DNA from: Hepsetus odoe
Taxonomy: Eukaryota; Chordata; Actinopteri; Characiformes; Hepsetidae
Direction of reading: 5' to 3'
Length of the DNA: 64,000 nt
Assembly (NCBI GenBank): GCA_017165825.1
Contig: CM029370.1
Location: forward strand, 20,298,555 to 20,362,554
Under the pieces are notes generated by a model that worked only from the letters and a program-made list of their open reading frames with translations, was not told the origin of the DNA and searched no databases. This document shows, piece by piece, positions 48,992-61,540 of the stretch (the first letter of the stretch is position 1; the number at the start of each line of letters is the position of its first letter). The translations under genes and the position numbers were made by a program.

Positions 48992-51900
48992 TCAGTCTTG
49001 CCCTCCTGTAAGTTTATGGAAGAGTTCTTCATCTAGTGTTTCGTTTTGATCTTTGGAGCGCGTTGAAAGGAAAATGTAGCCTCCAATGTATTCATGAACC
49101 ACCCTACAATCACAGCTCTGACAACAGAATGCTACTGACACATTCTGGTCAAAGTCAATGGTCACCTGAAAGAAAAATAAATATCAGATAATACACACAA
49201 ACAGTTGCTACAATAGATCATGGAAAAGAGGGTAAAAAATGGAAAATGCTTTGGGGTACTGAATATAGATAAGGTTTTTTCACCTGTCTGATCTCCCAGT
49301 TGACATTCCACTGTTTCATGTTGGAAAATCTCCATGTGGTCACTGGTAGACGTGTAGACATGTCGATGCGAATTAGCCTGTTATAGGAGATGCCGAGTAT
49401 TTCATCCTTCTTGCATCCTTTAAATCTGTGTGTGCACAGAGAACAGGGGTCTTTCATTGTCCACCAGTACAGGGAGAACAATAAATAAGTTGACAATAAA
49501 TAACTTTTGAGGTTCTATACAATTATAGGATGAGGTACAAGTTGAGATTTAGCTCAGTTTATATTATAAATATATAAACTTCTTAAACACCTAAAAACAC
49601 CTGGATTTAAGTAAATAGGTAAGAGCCTTTCATTGAAAAGTATTTCTGTAAATAATGTTTCAATAGGCAACAGTTCATTAAACACTAATGGAAGGAGTAA
49701 GTAGCTTCTCCTTTCTTAAACAACCATGTCAGAAGACATGTCTTGTCCTTCAACGACTGAGCCTGCCCTCTAACAAAAGAAGCCTCGAAAATCTGCCTGA
49801 TTTATGAATACTACAGTGGTGAAGGACACATTCTGGAGGTTTATTTGATGACTACAAGTATAGAAAGCTTTGTCTGGCAGAATGATAAAAACCATAGTGG
49901 TCTGGAGTTCAAACACATACCTGACTATGTAGTACTTGATGCCAAACTCTGGCAAAGACTGCCATGCTTGGATGAAACGCATTTTAGCCTCCATGAGAGA
50001 AAGCTGGGAAATATTCTGATGGGCCTCTAAGATCCGTGTAGACAGCTGAAATTCAGCATCATTAGAAAAGCTTTTCAGTATCGTAAAGACACAGTATAAT
50101 AACCATATTATGGAAAATATTTGACAAAAGCAAAAAAAGCTATTTAAATATTTCAGTCCTAAAGGAAGTAGGCTCTATTAAAAGTAATAGAGCACAACCC
50201 CCCCCCAAAAAAACAGGTAAACAATATACCCAGAAGTTTGTAGCCGCCTGCTCACCAACATTTCGGCTAAGGTTAACAGATCCACATTTATAGTCCCACA
50301 TTTATAAAAGCTTATAAAGGCTTTATAAACATTATAAAGGCTGTGTGTGTGCACAACTGAACTTATGTTTGCAGTGAGTGTACAGTGAATTAGCTAAATT
50401 TAGTTATCGGAATGAGTGTCTGCAAGTTTTTGGAGTCATTTATACTATGAATTGTTAAACCATCAGTCAGGGTTAAGAGCATAACCCTGTAAGTTAAAAC
50501 CTTCATTACTTGTTTGTTCTTGCTTTTTTTGGCATAACGTGGAGAGACAAAGCATTCCGCATTCATCTCCATAGACTCCACATCAGGTGCTGCTTGGCCA
50601 GGTGGGGGCGCCAAACTTTTCATCTGCAGAAAAGATTGGATTTTTTTTACTTCTGTGCTGTAGGAGCTGTAGGCCATCGTCTTGCCTTTTGAAGCCAGCA
50701 GGCATGCAGCTTTCCACTTGGCATACTGTGTCTCCTTTAATGAAACAATGATAGTAATTAAACAAAGGAGCTGAAGGAGATTTTAAATTTCCTAAATAGA
50801 AATGTGAACGAAATGTGAACGAGACCAAACCAAAATCAACTCACATTTTCACAGCGAATATACACCTCATTCATTCCATCTGCAACAGGCAGCAAGAGTT
50901 TGATGCCAAACTTCCTCTCAGTCACATTGACGTCTGGAACAACTTCAGAGCCTGCATGATCAATGTGGTATCAAACAACATGCATTAATTTTTAACCATA
51001 GAGGAGTTGATTTAGATGCATTTAAAATGCTTGTGATGTTTACCTCGCAGATGGAGCTGTTCAATAGGCTCACCGTGGGCTGACTCTTTGTTTTTATAAT
51101 AGGAAATGCTGGTGTCTCTGAATACAAACCAGTACTCTTTGAATGTTTTTAGTAGTCGCTTGGGCCTGCAGAGCAAAAAAGGCAAAACAAACTTTGACTT
51201 TGTGCTGGAGTCCTGGAGGGATGCTCTTAAGAAAAAGATAGACAGAAGAATCCTTCTGCGTAAGAAAACTCAAAACACCTATATAGTTTAAGAGTGTCTT
51301 CTAATTTTGGAATATCCGTGATATCTTCCTGAAAGCAAAAAATAAAAATAAATGTAATGTAACAATGCACCACAATGCTATAAATAATATCGAACACAAC
51401 AATAAACAAAGCACACAGAAAACTTGAAATCTCACACACACCAGAATTCTGTCTGTGCTCCTTCCTTCAAGTGTTGTCTCTAAATGTGAAAGGGCTGCCT
51501 CAACTTCATCGATATCAGGTTCATCCGAATGGTCCACAGGTTTGGCAGACATAGTTAGTTTACATATGTGATACTGAAAGAGAGGGGCAGCTGTTAGCTT
51601 CTGCATTAATTATGTGGTCACTCTCAGTACAAAAAGCTTTTATGTTTTTCTAGCATCCCATACATCAGCTTCAAGAACTGACTGTTCACTTGCAGCCTAA
51701 AACATCTCACAACAATTGCCGCTGTAGCAAGTTAATTAAAATTTCAACATCTATCAGTGATATTGATATATGATAATGATATCCATTTTCTAAAAACATT
51801 GCTGATGACTTTAAATAATTTTCTCTTTTCATGATAGCATAGATTGCATAGATTGCTAGGGCTATACATATACAAAAACAGTAATGCTATATTTTGATTA

Positions 51901-54900
51901 AAATCAAGTTAATAGAGAAATAGTAAACCCTTTCCAGGTAAAAGACTCCTAGATTTAAGTGGCACTGTTCAGACTATGAATATCCATCCATCCATCCATT
52001 ATCTGCCACTTGTCCCAAACGGGGTCGCGGGGGAGTGCCGGTGTCCAACCCAGCGCACACAGGGCGAGGACGGGGGACGCACCCTGGACAGGTTGCCAGC
52101 CCATCGCAGGGAGGAGCGGGATGGGGACGGCACCTTGCTCAAGGGTACCTCAGGGCAGCCTATTGGGAAGGGGTTTGAACCCCCGATCCTCCGATCACAA
52201 GGCCAACACCCTAACCGCTAGGCCACCGCTGGACTATGAATATGTGTCTCTGAAATACTGTTCTAAAAAATGAAAAAAAAAAACACATGAAAATACAAAC
52301 ATTTACATTTACAGCATTTAGCAAACACGAGCGACTTCCATGTCCTAATTACAGGGACAGTCACCCTGGAGCAACTCAGGGTTAAGGGTCTTGCTCAGGG
52401 ACCCAGTGGTGGTAGTGCCAGAGGTGGGATTCAATCCTGGGACCTCTTGAGCCACTGGTCCGTAGGCAGAAACCCTACCACCAGACCACTACCACCCACT
52501 ATGATCCATTTAACATGAGTATGATCATGATCCATTTAAAATGTGGAATAAGGTTTTTGGTAAAATGAGGCAATGTTTTTGGTACAAGAGCTAACACTGT
52601 CTGTATGGTGATGCCAGCACCGAGTTGTGGGGATGTGAGGATGTTTTCATCACCAGCTAAAGGAAGGAAATATAGTGCAAAATATAAGGAAATACTGCAA
52701 GGCAACCTGCTTCTTTCTGTAAAGTTAAGATCCACGAGACCAAAGCAACAGACATGGGGCTTAATAACAATAAGAAGTTTAAACAAATCATGAGTGACAA
52801 CTCAGCCCAACAGAGAATCAGAGAAAATATTTGAAAACTGTGGTCCAAAAGCACCACTCAGTTTATCAGAACACCACAGAGCAAATCACCCTGAAAAAAT
52901 AGTTCCTTCCCAAACATGGAAAGGTGGTAGAAACTTCCCCAAACATGCTTAAAGCTGTTACTGTCCCTCTCCAAATTCAGTCTCTGATATCCTGCTCTAC
53001 CAGGCTTGCAGAAATCTCTGCTGCTGCTTATTCTTTTTGCTGTGAAACTCTTCATGACATTCCACAGTCTAAAGCAGTCTTCTCAGCCCGATGAAAAGTC
53101 TGAGCCTGCAGGGACCCAAAGCACTGTGTGTCTTATCTCCTCTTTTTATAGGGGAATAAAGAAAAGCCAGTACAATAATGCCCAACCTCATATAAACACA
53201 CCAAATCAATTGGATAAAATTGGGAGAATACTGCACAGATTTAGAGTAAAGAATGGAATACGCATCATTTTGTGTCTGTGATGTACATTTTACATTTTTG
53301 TAAGTAAGGCATATGTCAGGACTTATATGGACACACTTGGACTGTACCTGGAGGGAGGCAAACATCAGCATCTCTTCCTCAGTGCACTCAATCTCCTCCA
53401 GCAGGATGGCCCAGCGGGCCTGTTCATACAACTGTGTTATTCTTACTGCATCATACTGGAGAAAAGATAAAAAAATAAAAATAGTAGTGCATACCCATGG
53501 TATCCCTTAATAATGTAACATTGGTTTGCTACAGAAAAAACATTTTTTTTCCTCCTATTCAATAAACATTTCAGTGTTTTTTCTTAATTCTGCTGTATTT
53601 GCATCTAGTGCTTAAACAGTTACAATAGACAATTTTTTAAATGTGTTCCCTGGACAAAAACAGACTTTTAAATAATACTAATTTCGAAATTTGTCAATAA
53701 ACATTTATATTTTTTATTTGTATACATTTATGACCTGTATTCATAGATTCAGCAACTAGCCTCTATTTTAGGTGAATTTTGAGTCTGTTGCTTTTCTGTT
53801 CTTTGCTAAGAAAACAATACTGATAATACTGATGCAGCGATTATGTTGAGAGAAAAGAAATATACCATTTCTGAATTATAACTGTACTTCTTACCTTTGG
53901 ATTAAGATCAAAGAAACAGTGGTACTTGAAGCGCAACAGAAGTTTGTCATTCTCCTGGACACCCTGCTCCATCAGAGAGCTTGAGGAGTCTAGCCACCTG
54001 CCAGGTACATTTATATTCACATTTACAAAGTTTTTGTCAAAATGCAGTAATAAAAAATACTTTTTATTTTATTATATCATCCACACACAACTCTCACCCT
54101 GCATTAATAACTGCTTTATCCTCCATGCTGAGCGGCTTGAACATCTTGGTCAGGTCCTCTGGGGGCACGTTGGCCTGACTTGAAGTCAGAGGGTTCTCCC
54201 CAAACCAAAGGCTGGTGGCTGATGCAGGTGTTCCATTCTCAGGGTCATAGGTTGCAGTCATGGTTTTACTGTAAAGACTGCTCCCAGCTACATACAGTCA
54301 GAATGAAAACTAGTAGTTTGAATTTACCTTGTCCCACACTACATTAATGCACAAAGAGTTACTGTCTGTTATATATATATATATATATATAAAATATAGT
54401 CTTTGTACAGCTTGTATAACGGTGTAAATTTGCCTCCCCCTCAAAATAACTCATCATACAGCCTATTAATGTCTAAACCACTGGCAACAAAAGTGAGTAC
54501 ACCCCTAAGTGAAAAATGTCCACATTGTGCCTGATAAGCCATTTTCCCTCCCCAGTGACATGTGACTTGTTAGTGTTACAAGGCTTCAGGTGTGAATGGG
54601 GAGCAGATGTGTTACATTTGGTGTTATCACTCTCACACTCTCTCATACTGGTCACTGGAAGTTTTTAACAGGACAGGTTCCACTCAGAACACGCCTCGGC
54701 ATGGTCGACCAAAGGAGTTGAGTGCACGTGCTCAGCGTCATATCCAGAGGTTGTCTTTTGAAAATAGATGTATGAGAACTGTCAGCATTGCTGCAGAGGT
54801 TGAAGGGGTGGGGGGGTCAGCCTGTCAGTGCTCAGACCATACACTGCACACTGCACCAAATTGGTCTGCAAGGCTGTCATCCCAGAAGTAAGCCTCTTCC

Positions 54901-55591
54901 TAAGATGATGCACAAGAAAGCCCGCAAACAGTTTGCTGAAGACAAGCAGACTAAGGAAATGGATTACTGGAACCATGTTCTGTGGTCTGAGGAGACCAAG
55001 ATGAACATATTTGGTTCAGATGGTGTCAAGCGTGTGTGGTGGCAACCAGTTGAGGAGTACAAAGACAAGTGTGTCTTGCCTACAGTCAACCATGGTGGTG
55101 GGAGTGATATGGTTTGGAGCTGAATGAGTGCTGCCAGCATTGGCGAGCTACAGTTCATTGAGGGAACCATGAATGCCAACATGTACTGTGACATACTGAA
55201 GCAGAGCAGGATTCCCTCTCTTTGGAAACTGGGCCTTAGGGCAGTATTCCAACATGATAACGACCCCAAACACACCTCCAAGACGACGACTGCCTGCTAA
55301 TGAAACTGAGGGTAAAGGTGCTGGACTGGCCAAGCATGTCTCCAGACCTGAACCCTATTGAGCATCTGTGGAGCATCCTCAAATGGAAGATGGAGGAGCG
55401 CAAGGCCTTTAACTTCCACCAGCTTCGTAATGTGGTCATGGAGGATTGGAAGAGGATTCCAGTGGCAACCGGTGAAGCTCTAGTGAGCTCCATGCCCAAG
55501 AGAGTTAAGGCAGTGCTGGAAAATAATAGTGGCCACACAAAATATTGACATTTTGGGCACAATGTGGACATTTTTCACTTTTGTGAGATAC

Positions 55592-55656
<65 letters not shown>

Positions 55657-58442
55657 TGTATATATATACACATTTATACATCTTTGTTGTTTTCATTTAA
55701 TAACAATAGTGTTAAATATACATAAAAAAAACAAAAACCTTAGTCGCTAACTGGACAGTTAAGACTTTATTTTCATTCTGAAAACACCAGCCTGACTTCC
55801 AGCAGTGCTTAGGTTAGAGGTGGCCTAGTGACATATAGTCACTTTCACATATAACATTCTGATACTGAAAGGCATGTGTGTGTCACGCTTAAAAATCCAT
55901 TTTACAATTTGCCAGAGTAAATATGATTTTTGGTCCTCTGTAGATGAAAACTACATGTACATGATGAGGAAAAGACCAAAAATATATATTTCAGCAAAGT
56001 ATATAAAACAAGTTTTATAGTCAATTGAGTCTTAAAATGAAAAGAGAAAGGTGAAAGAGTGGCAAAATACTGGTCAAAAAAAATACCTCAAGGTGGCATG
56101 GACATATATGACTGCCAGTGAAAATAGCTCACTCATGTTTACTGATAATCTAAGCAGCAGGATAAAGTGTGGCACGTATCATTTTAGCTCTAAAGGGGTA
56201 AAAAGATTGAATTGTACTTTTCTTTGCAAGAGGGCAGTGACCCAAAAAACATTCTCTTAAGCAAATATGGGAGTATTCAGTACCACAAAAAAATGTAATG
56301 TTCTATACTGACCAAGTCAGTCAACTGATCTGCAGCCCAAGAGCAGAACATGCAATCAGTTTCACTTCCAGTAGATTAGATCACAAAAAAATACTAAATC
56401 TGCTAGTGTCTGTTTATGTGTATGGTTCTGACCTGCAGTAATTATTAGCAACCATGTACAAAAAACTTTAGATATCGCCAGTTACTTCTGGTCACCTGAA
56501 ATTCTGACATACAAGGAATTTTCTCATAAATAGTCAAATTAAACTGTCATTGTATCCAGTGTGCAGAGAAAACATAACAATAACAGCCACTGGCCAATTA
56601 CTTGTGAAGTTCAGAGGATACCATTTTCAAATCAAAGAAAGAAAGAATTTAAATGGATTTTTACCTGTGCCACTGATACTATCCAGGTCTATTATATCAT
56701 CTTCAGCTTGCCCCTTAGCCTTGTTTTTTTTCTTTTTCTTTTTGTGACCATCCAGTGGTTTTAGGAGGGACAACTCCTCAGATCTTCTAATGTCTAGGAG
56801 TAATACATTTGTAATTCCTTAATTCATATGTTACATGTAAGATTAAACTAAATATTTTTGATAGTTAAGTGGCTTTCAGTCCTGGTGTTGGACATCTTAG
56901 TGTTTTCCTGCACTAACACACCCACTTCAGGAAGGATTTGTTAATTGTTGTTTGTGAGATGGACCAGGTGTTAGAGCAAGGAAAACACTAACTTGTGGAG
57001 AGCAAAGGTTACTCCAAGGATTTCCATACTTACTGAGAATTTTGCAAATTTCATCTACGGCTTTAAAGACCACGGATGAGAAGCTGATGGTCAGTTTGAC
57101 GGTCTTCATGTTCGGCAGCTGCAGACATAAAGGTTTATGCTGGGGAGTAAAGCGCAGGTCAGCATCTGCCTGCACTCCATACTTATCGAGTGTCCAGTGG
57201 TTTTTCAACAGCCAGCAGTTCTTCTGTTCCCACCATAGGGCATGATCTGACCAATTGTGAGAGACCTCTGCAAGAGCAAAAAGCAGTTTAGGTTTGTGTT
57301 TTATTTATCTTTCACCATTCTGAATCCACAAGATCATGCATTGGGCACATCATGTTTGATCTATCATGGCTTTTTACAGTAGTGTGCAATAAAGAGTGGT
57401 ACCACAATTTTTTTTCTAAATGTTCTAAATGTTTTTTTTTCTAAATGTAACTTTATAATTTGATCAGGAAATGCAGAATATTTTACCCATTTTTACAGAA
57501 TGGATACACTTTGTAGACAAACCATAAGGTGTGAGCACAGACAGAATATTGAAAGGTGTGGTGTTGTACTAATTCAAATGACATCATTAAATCATATGCT
57601 GGAGAGCAAGAGCTTGGGTTAAAACTGATGAGTCTTCCTTTAGTCACACCTCTTTCCCTTTACAGAGGAAGTGACAACTCATTTAGTAATCAACTCAGAC
57701 ACTTTGAAATCAGCCCATGGTATTAAAGAGCAGTGTCCAATTAGAACTTTACCTGTGTGATGGAAATGTATGTAATTGTATTTGTGCAGCTAATTACATT
57801 TAATCTGATAACATTTTCGTCAAGACACTCATTTGGACAATGAACATAGTTTGTTAGTTTTAATTTCAACACAATATTTTGAAATGGGCTCAACTCCTCT
57901 GAGGTGTGCTCTCATGTTGGCTCAAGAAGTGAACTTCAGACCTTGTGTCTGCAAATAATACTGTGGGGGAAGAACAATGGCAGAGAGCCAGGGGCAATTG
58001 AAAGGAATGCAAGGCAAACACGGGCACACCCAAGTGTTTAAGCTTGGTCTCTAGATACCAGGGCGAGCCATCTAAAAAGTGGTTTCTGTGATGTATATTG
58101 ATGTCAGTGCTGCACACAACTGTAAAGGGCATGATGTTTTTTTTCTGTTTTTGACTGTTTGTTAGACTGCTGGCATTTCGAAATGATTAACACCTTAGGG
58201 TACTGAATCATTCTTTGTTGAGTGTATGATGTAATGACTTTTGGAAAATATGAAAGATGAGCCTTGATCCCTAAAGCAGGCAGAAGATAAAAGCACTCAC
58301 TAATGGCCTCCACGAGTTTGAGCATGAGTCCTCCAATGTGAAGATCTCCTTTGACCCTAATTTTATACTCCTTAGCCTCATCTTCTTCCGGCTGGTCCAC
58401 ATGGACTGACAGTTCCCATGTGTGACCAACAGCAGTGACCAT
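48992..58442 (-). CDS. fermt1: Fermitin family homolog 1 (kindlin-1)
   Basis: Integrin activator binding beta-integrin tails at focal adhesions. Coding exons 58301-58442, 57034-57267, 56665-56793, 54098-54287, 53895-53997, 53348-53455, 51442-51573, 51279-51328, 51044-51165, 50845-50951, 50510-50734, 49921-50045, 49284-49425 and 48992-49165 join in frame to 660 aa (human 677). F0 starts MVTAVGHTWELSVHV. F1 contains WWEQKNCWLLK and a Lys-rich loop (HKKKKKKNKAK) of the phospholipid-binding type. F2 includes RFKYHCFFDLNPK and YEQARWAILLEEIECTEEE. The PH domain spans YWFVFRDTSISYYKNK to KWKAACLLASKGKTMA. F3 carries MKQWNVNWEIRQ, with the Gln-Trp pair kindlins need for integrin binding. The C-terminus HKLTGGQD is FERMT1-like. 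Introns hold two SINEs and an antisense Tc1 remnant. It differs from kindlin-2/-3 in its ends and loop. Confidence 0.95.
51972..52243 (-). mobile_element. tRNA-derived SINE, family B, with intact target-site duplication
   Basis: The body is 51984-52231, flanked by the 12-bp direct repeat GACTATGAATAT (51972-51983 and 52232-52243). On the minus strand it begins with tRNA-like GGTGGCCTAGCGGTTAGGG (A box) and GGGGGTTCAAACCCC (B box), and ends in a (TGGA)n tail. It lies in the fermt1 intron between exons 53348-53455 and 51442-51573. The clean duplication suggests recent insertion. Confidence 0.9.
52297..52500 (-). mobile_element. tRNA-derived SINE, family A, copy 4
   Basis: Reverse-oriented relative to the other copies: TTTACATTTACAGCATTTAGC tail at the left, GAGCAACTCAGGG body, GGTGGGATTCAATCCTGGGA (B box) and CTACCACCAGACCACTACC (A box) at the right. 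Same fermt1 intron as the family B copy. Confidence 0.85.
54480..55597 (+). mobile_element. Tc1/mariner transposon, inactivated copy (fermt1 intron, antisense)
   Basis: The left end contains CACTGGCAACAAAAGTGAGT. GTGAAAAATGTCCACATTGT at the left matches its inverted copy at the right (about 55555-55578). Tc1 transposase is readable in three pieces: HGRPKELSARAQ (frame 1), HKKARKQFAEDK to HVLWSEETK (frame 2), and DLNPIEHLW to SGHTKY (55300-55548). At least one frameshift (about 54800) and an in-frame TGA (about 55123) break it. Of the three catalytic acidic residues the first is replaced (LWSEET rather than LWSDET); the second (QHDNDPKHT) and third (NPIEHLW) remain. The right end is shortened compared with the left. 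Confidence 0.9.
55592..55650. repeat. (GT)n-(TA)n microsatellite at the Tc1 right end
   Basis: About seven GT units pass into about twenty-five TA units directly after the Tc1 right terminal region. Confidence 0.9.
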
Positions 58443-59935
58443 TGCTTAACCTACATCAACGAAATAAAAAGGAAATTCAACAGTGTGATTACACATTCCT
58501 TTCTCAGCCTACCTACTGCTGAACCTTGAGAAGAATATCATTTATCTCTTTTCATGCAGCTTTCACCCTTGAGCACTCACAAGATGCTTAAGCTGTTTAA
58601 GGTTTCTTAGATTTCTTCAGCTACACAGCAGTAAGAAGAAAATGAAAGATTCCTATTGAAATTGTCAGCATGATCAGGATACTCCTGAGCCCTTCTTCTC
58701 AGCGACACTTTGTTGTTGTTTTTTTGTATTGATAATCAAAAAATAATAATTCCAACCTAATCTATGAGATGGCATTAATCTTATTTATCCCACCATCTTC
58801 GGAAGATAGGGTCACAAAAACTCTTTTGCAGGTTTGTTTGTAGAAAAGCAGCAACAGCTGCTTCATCTTTTACATAAACCTGACAGTCATGCTGTTTTAT
58901 AGGAATTCTATATTTTGCCTCCCTTACAGCACACAATCAACACATTCACCAGTGATCAGTCTCATCATGAGCTGAACCAGGCATGTTAGAACATGGAAAA
59001 CCCTGATCTGCTCAGTGCAGGACAGAGGTTGAGAAACATGAGCTCACAGAGATTCATTAATTAGGAAATTAGACCATCAGAAAGCTCCCAAAGACAAAGA
59101 GAATGAGACTTTACTGTCTGAAAGGTGGCTATAGGAGGAGGGGGTGGAGATAGGAGACCTACGATCACATCCCTGAAATTCCTGACAAGCATGGACATGA
59201 CCGAGAGCTAAAAATCCAAACGCAAACCTGATTATTCCCTCTCCTCTTCTAGTGATTTGGTACAGATCAGAAAACACAGCTGTAGTCAGAGGCAAAGGCC
59301 AGCATTTAGCATTCGAATTACACAATTTTCCCCCTCTCTTCCTTTTTCAAAACTCCTTCTGTGAAGTTCATGCTGTGGCTCGTCAGAACTGGGATGTGTT
59401 TGAAAAGTCAGGGGTGACTGGGCCTCGGGAGGAGTTGCTACAGCCTGTGATTGCCAGAAAATTTGCTGACAACACCTCAGTTGAGCTGAAGCTCAGCACA
59501 CACCTCTCATTTTAGTGGGACGATTTTTGCTGCTGCAGGGCACGGCTGCTGCTGGAGCTGCCTGTAGGCATGAATCAATAGAAACACCCTTCTTGCAGCA
59601 CTTAAATCCTCTGCAAACAGGAGTTAAACTCACACATGTCCATTCACAACATTTTGCTTCATCGCTGCTGAGAAGTACACCACGACAACATGTCTATAGT
59701 TTAGGAATGAGTTTCCACCAATGAAAACTTAAGCGTAAAGCCTTTATTGAACAAATGAAGTAACCAGAAAAGAAATAAATTCATGGATCCTGTAAAGCCT
59801 GACCTCAGGCTGAGGAGAAGAGGTTTGGTTTGAAAAGCGGGAGTGATGAGCACCTCAGAAACAGTATAAAATAACAGTTTGAGGGTACACATGCTCCAAA
59901 AGTTAAATAAAAAAAGTTTAAAAGGTCGTACTCAC
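58443..59935. other. fermt1 first intron
   Basis: The acceptor TTGATGTAG ends at 58451, so the first coding exon starts at 58450 with 8 nt of leader. Donor candidate CGG|GTGAGTACG lies at 59927-59935. No other coding exon was recognised between them; ORFs here look like chance. Confidence 0.5.
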
Positions 59936-60120
59936 CGAGGACGTGCAAACTCTATGGCTTCCAGCTCAGTTTTTGTGAGTCTAGCTGAGCTGAAGGTGTG
60001 TGAGACTAGAGCCCGCCCAGGCAGGTAGACCTGGCTGAGGAAGTGACTAACGGCCGTGTCAGAGCCTCGGTCACAGAATTCACATACTTCAGTGCTTTTA
60101 CTCAGTTTCTCAAGGCACAC
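59936..60120 (-). promoter_or_regulatory. fermt1: fermt1 probable untranslated first exon and promoter
   Basis: A strong minus-strand donor (CCTCG|GTGAGTACG) bounds an exon at 59936. Some CpGs (CGGCCGTG) occur upstream. The transcription start is unknown. The Tc1-type element at 60297 lies within about 350 bp of this exon. Confidence 0.45.
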
Positions 60121-60296
60121 TGCTTTATAAACACGTCATTTTAACAATCTTCTAAACTTTTCGACACTTATTTTGCCTCCTGGTGCTGTAAGTATCACCA
60201 GAGACGTTTTAGAAATACAGAATTCAGTGTTAATATTGTGGAGAGAGAAATGTTAGCACTGAGGCTAAATGTAATACCAGGTAAGCCTCTGGTATA

Positions 60297-60847
60297 CAGT
60301 ACTGTGCAAAGGTTTTAGGCAGGTGTGGAAAAAAATGCTGTTAACAAAGAATGCTTTCAGAAATATAAATAATGATTGTTTATTCTGATCAATTTACAAA
60401 ATGCAAAGTGAGCGAACAAAAGAAAAATCTAAATCAAACCAATATTTGGTGTTACTACCTTTTGCCTTTAAACCAGCATCAGTTCTTCTGGCCCCCACAG
60501 AGCCCTGATCTCAACATCATCCAGTGTGTCTGGATTACATGAAGAGACTGTGGATGTGAGGAAGCCTGCATCCACAGAAGATCTGTGGTTAGTTCTCCAA
60601 GATGTTTGGAACAACCTACCGGCCGAGTTCCTTCAAAAACTGTGTGCAAGTGTACCTAGAAGAACTGATGCTGTTTTGAAGGCAAAGGGTGGTCACACCA
60701 AATATTAATTTGATTTAGATTTCTCTTTTGTTCATTCACTGCATTTTGTTGATTGATGAAAATAAATGATTAACACTTCCATTTCTGAAAGCATTCTTTG
60801 TTTACAGCATTTTTTCCACACCTGCCTAAAACCTTTGCACAGTACTG
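60297..60847. mobile_element. Non-autonomous Tc1-type transposon with long terminal inverted repeats
   Basis: The ends are perfect inverted copies beginning CAGTACTGTGCAAAGGTTTT, flanked by TA on each side (60295-60296 and 60848-60849), the Tc1 target duplication. The inverted repeat continues with substitutions and small gaps to about 60492 on the left and 60655 on the right, so about 190 bp each. The central 160 bp keeps a scrap of transposase (PQSPDLNIIQCVW), where the catalytic Glu position reads Gln. The rest of the transposase is deleted. Confidence 0.92.
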
Positions 60848-60862
60848 TATATATAATAAAAT

Positions 60863-60864
<2 letters not shown>

Positions 60865-60913
<49 letters not shown>
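60865..60913. repeat. (GT)n microsatellite
   Basis: About twenty-four GT units, 16 bp after the Tc1-type element. Confidence 0.95.
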
Positions 60914-60915
<2 letters not shown>

Positions 60916-61289
60916 CAAGAAAAAAAAATCAAGAATTTTTAAAAAGCTCAAAAAAAAAGTGAATACCACTTTAATTTCAACATTAAAATCAGAAACCTCA
61001 TGGATTAGTCATGAATAGGGTAGAACAAATAATCACTTTTGTATCGAAATTACATTTTGAATTAGGCACAGTTTAATTCTAATAAAAACATAAAAATAAC
61101 ATAGTCGCTTGGGGCCTGGAGTGATTGTGTAGTTTTTATTCCTGTCTCCTTTCTAGAAATGTTCAGAGTTTATGTTCTAAAGAAATAGATGTCTGACTGA
61201 AACATTTATTTGCTCGGAAAAAAAAAAACACACTAACAAACAAGCATATATCACTTTGAGCAAAGTCCTGTGCTAAATGAGTGAATGGA

Positions 61290-61540
61290 AGTATGAAGTG
61301 AAAGTGAACTGAAAGTGACTGTTGGTCATTGTGAAACACAGCACACAGTGAAACAAAACTAAATGCATTGTCTGCATTTAACCCTCACACGTGTACAGCA
61401 GAGGGCAGCCTTATCCAGCGCCTGGGGAGCAGAGATGGGAACATTACCTTGCTCAAGGGTACCTCAGGGCAACCTACTGGTCTGGGATTGGAACCCATGG
61501 CCTTTCAATCCTGGGGCCGAGTCACTATGCAACCGCTGCC
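61290..61540 (-). mobile_element. tRNA-derived SINE, family B-related, longer copy
   Basis: It begins GAAGTGAAAGTGAACTG, then ACACAGCACACAGTG, TGCATTTAACCCTCACACG, CTTGCTCAAGGGTACCTCAG and TGGGATTGGAACCCATGG (B box on the minus strand), ending CAACCGCTGCC. It shares CCTTGCTCAAGGGTACCTCA with the copy at 51984-52231 and both ends with the copy at 5413-5540. Confidence 0.75.

Noticed and set aside
54371..54391. Tc1 left end at the (AT)n tract
   Set aside because: The recognisable terminal sequence starts about 90 bp further right (CACTGGCAACAAAAG); the AT tract is only a neighbouring microsatellite.
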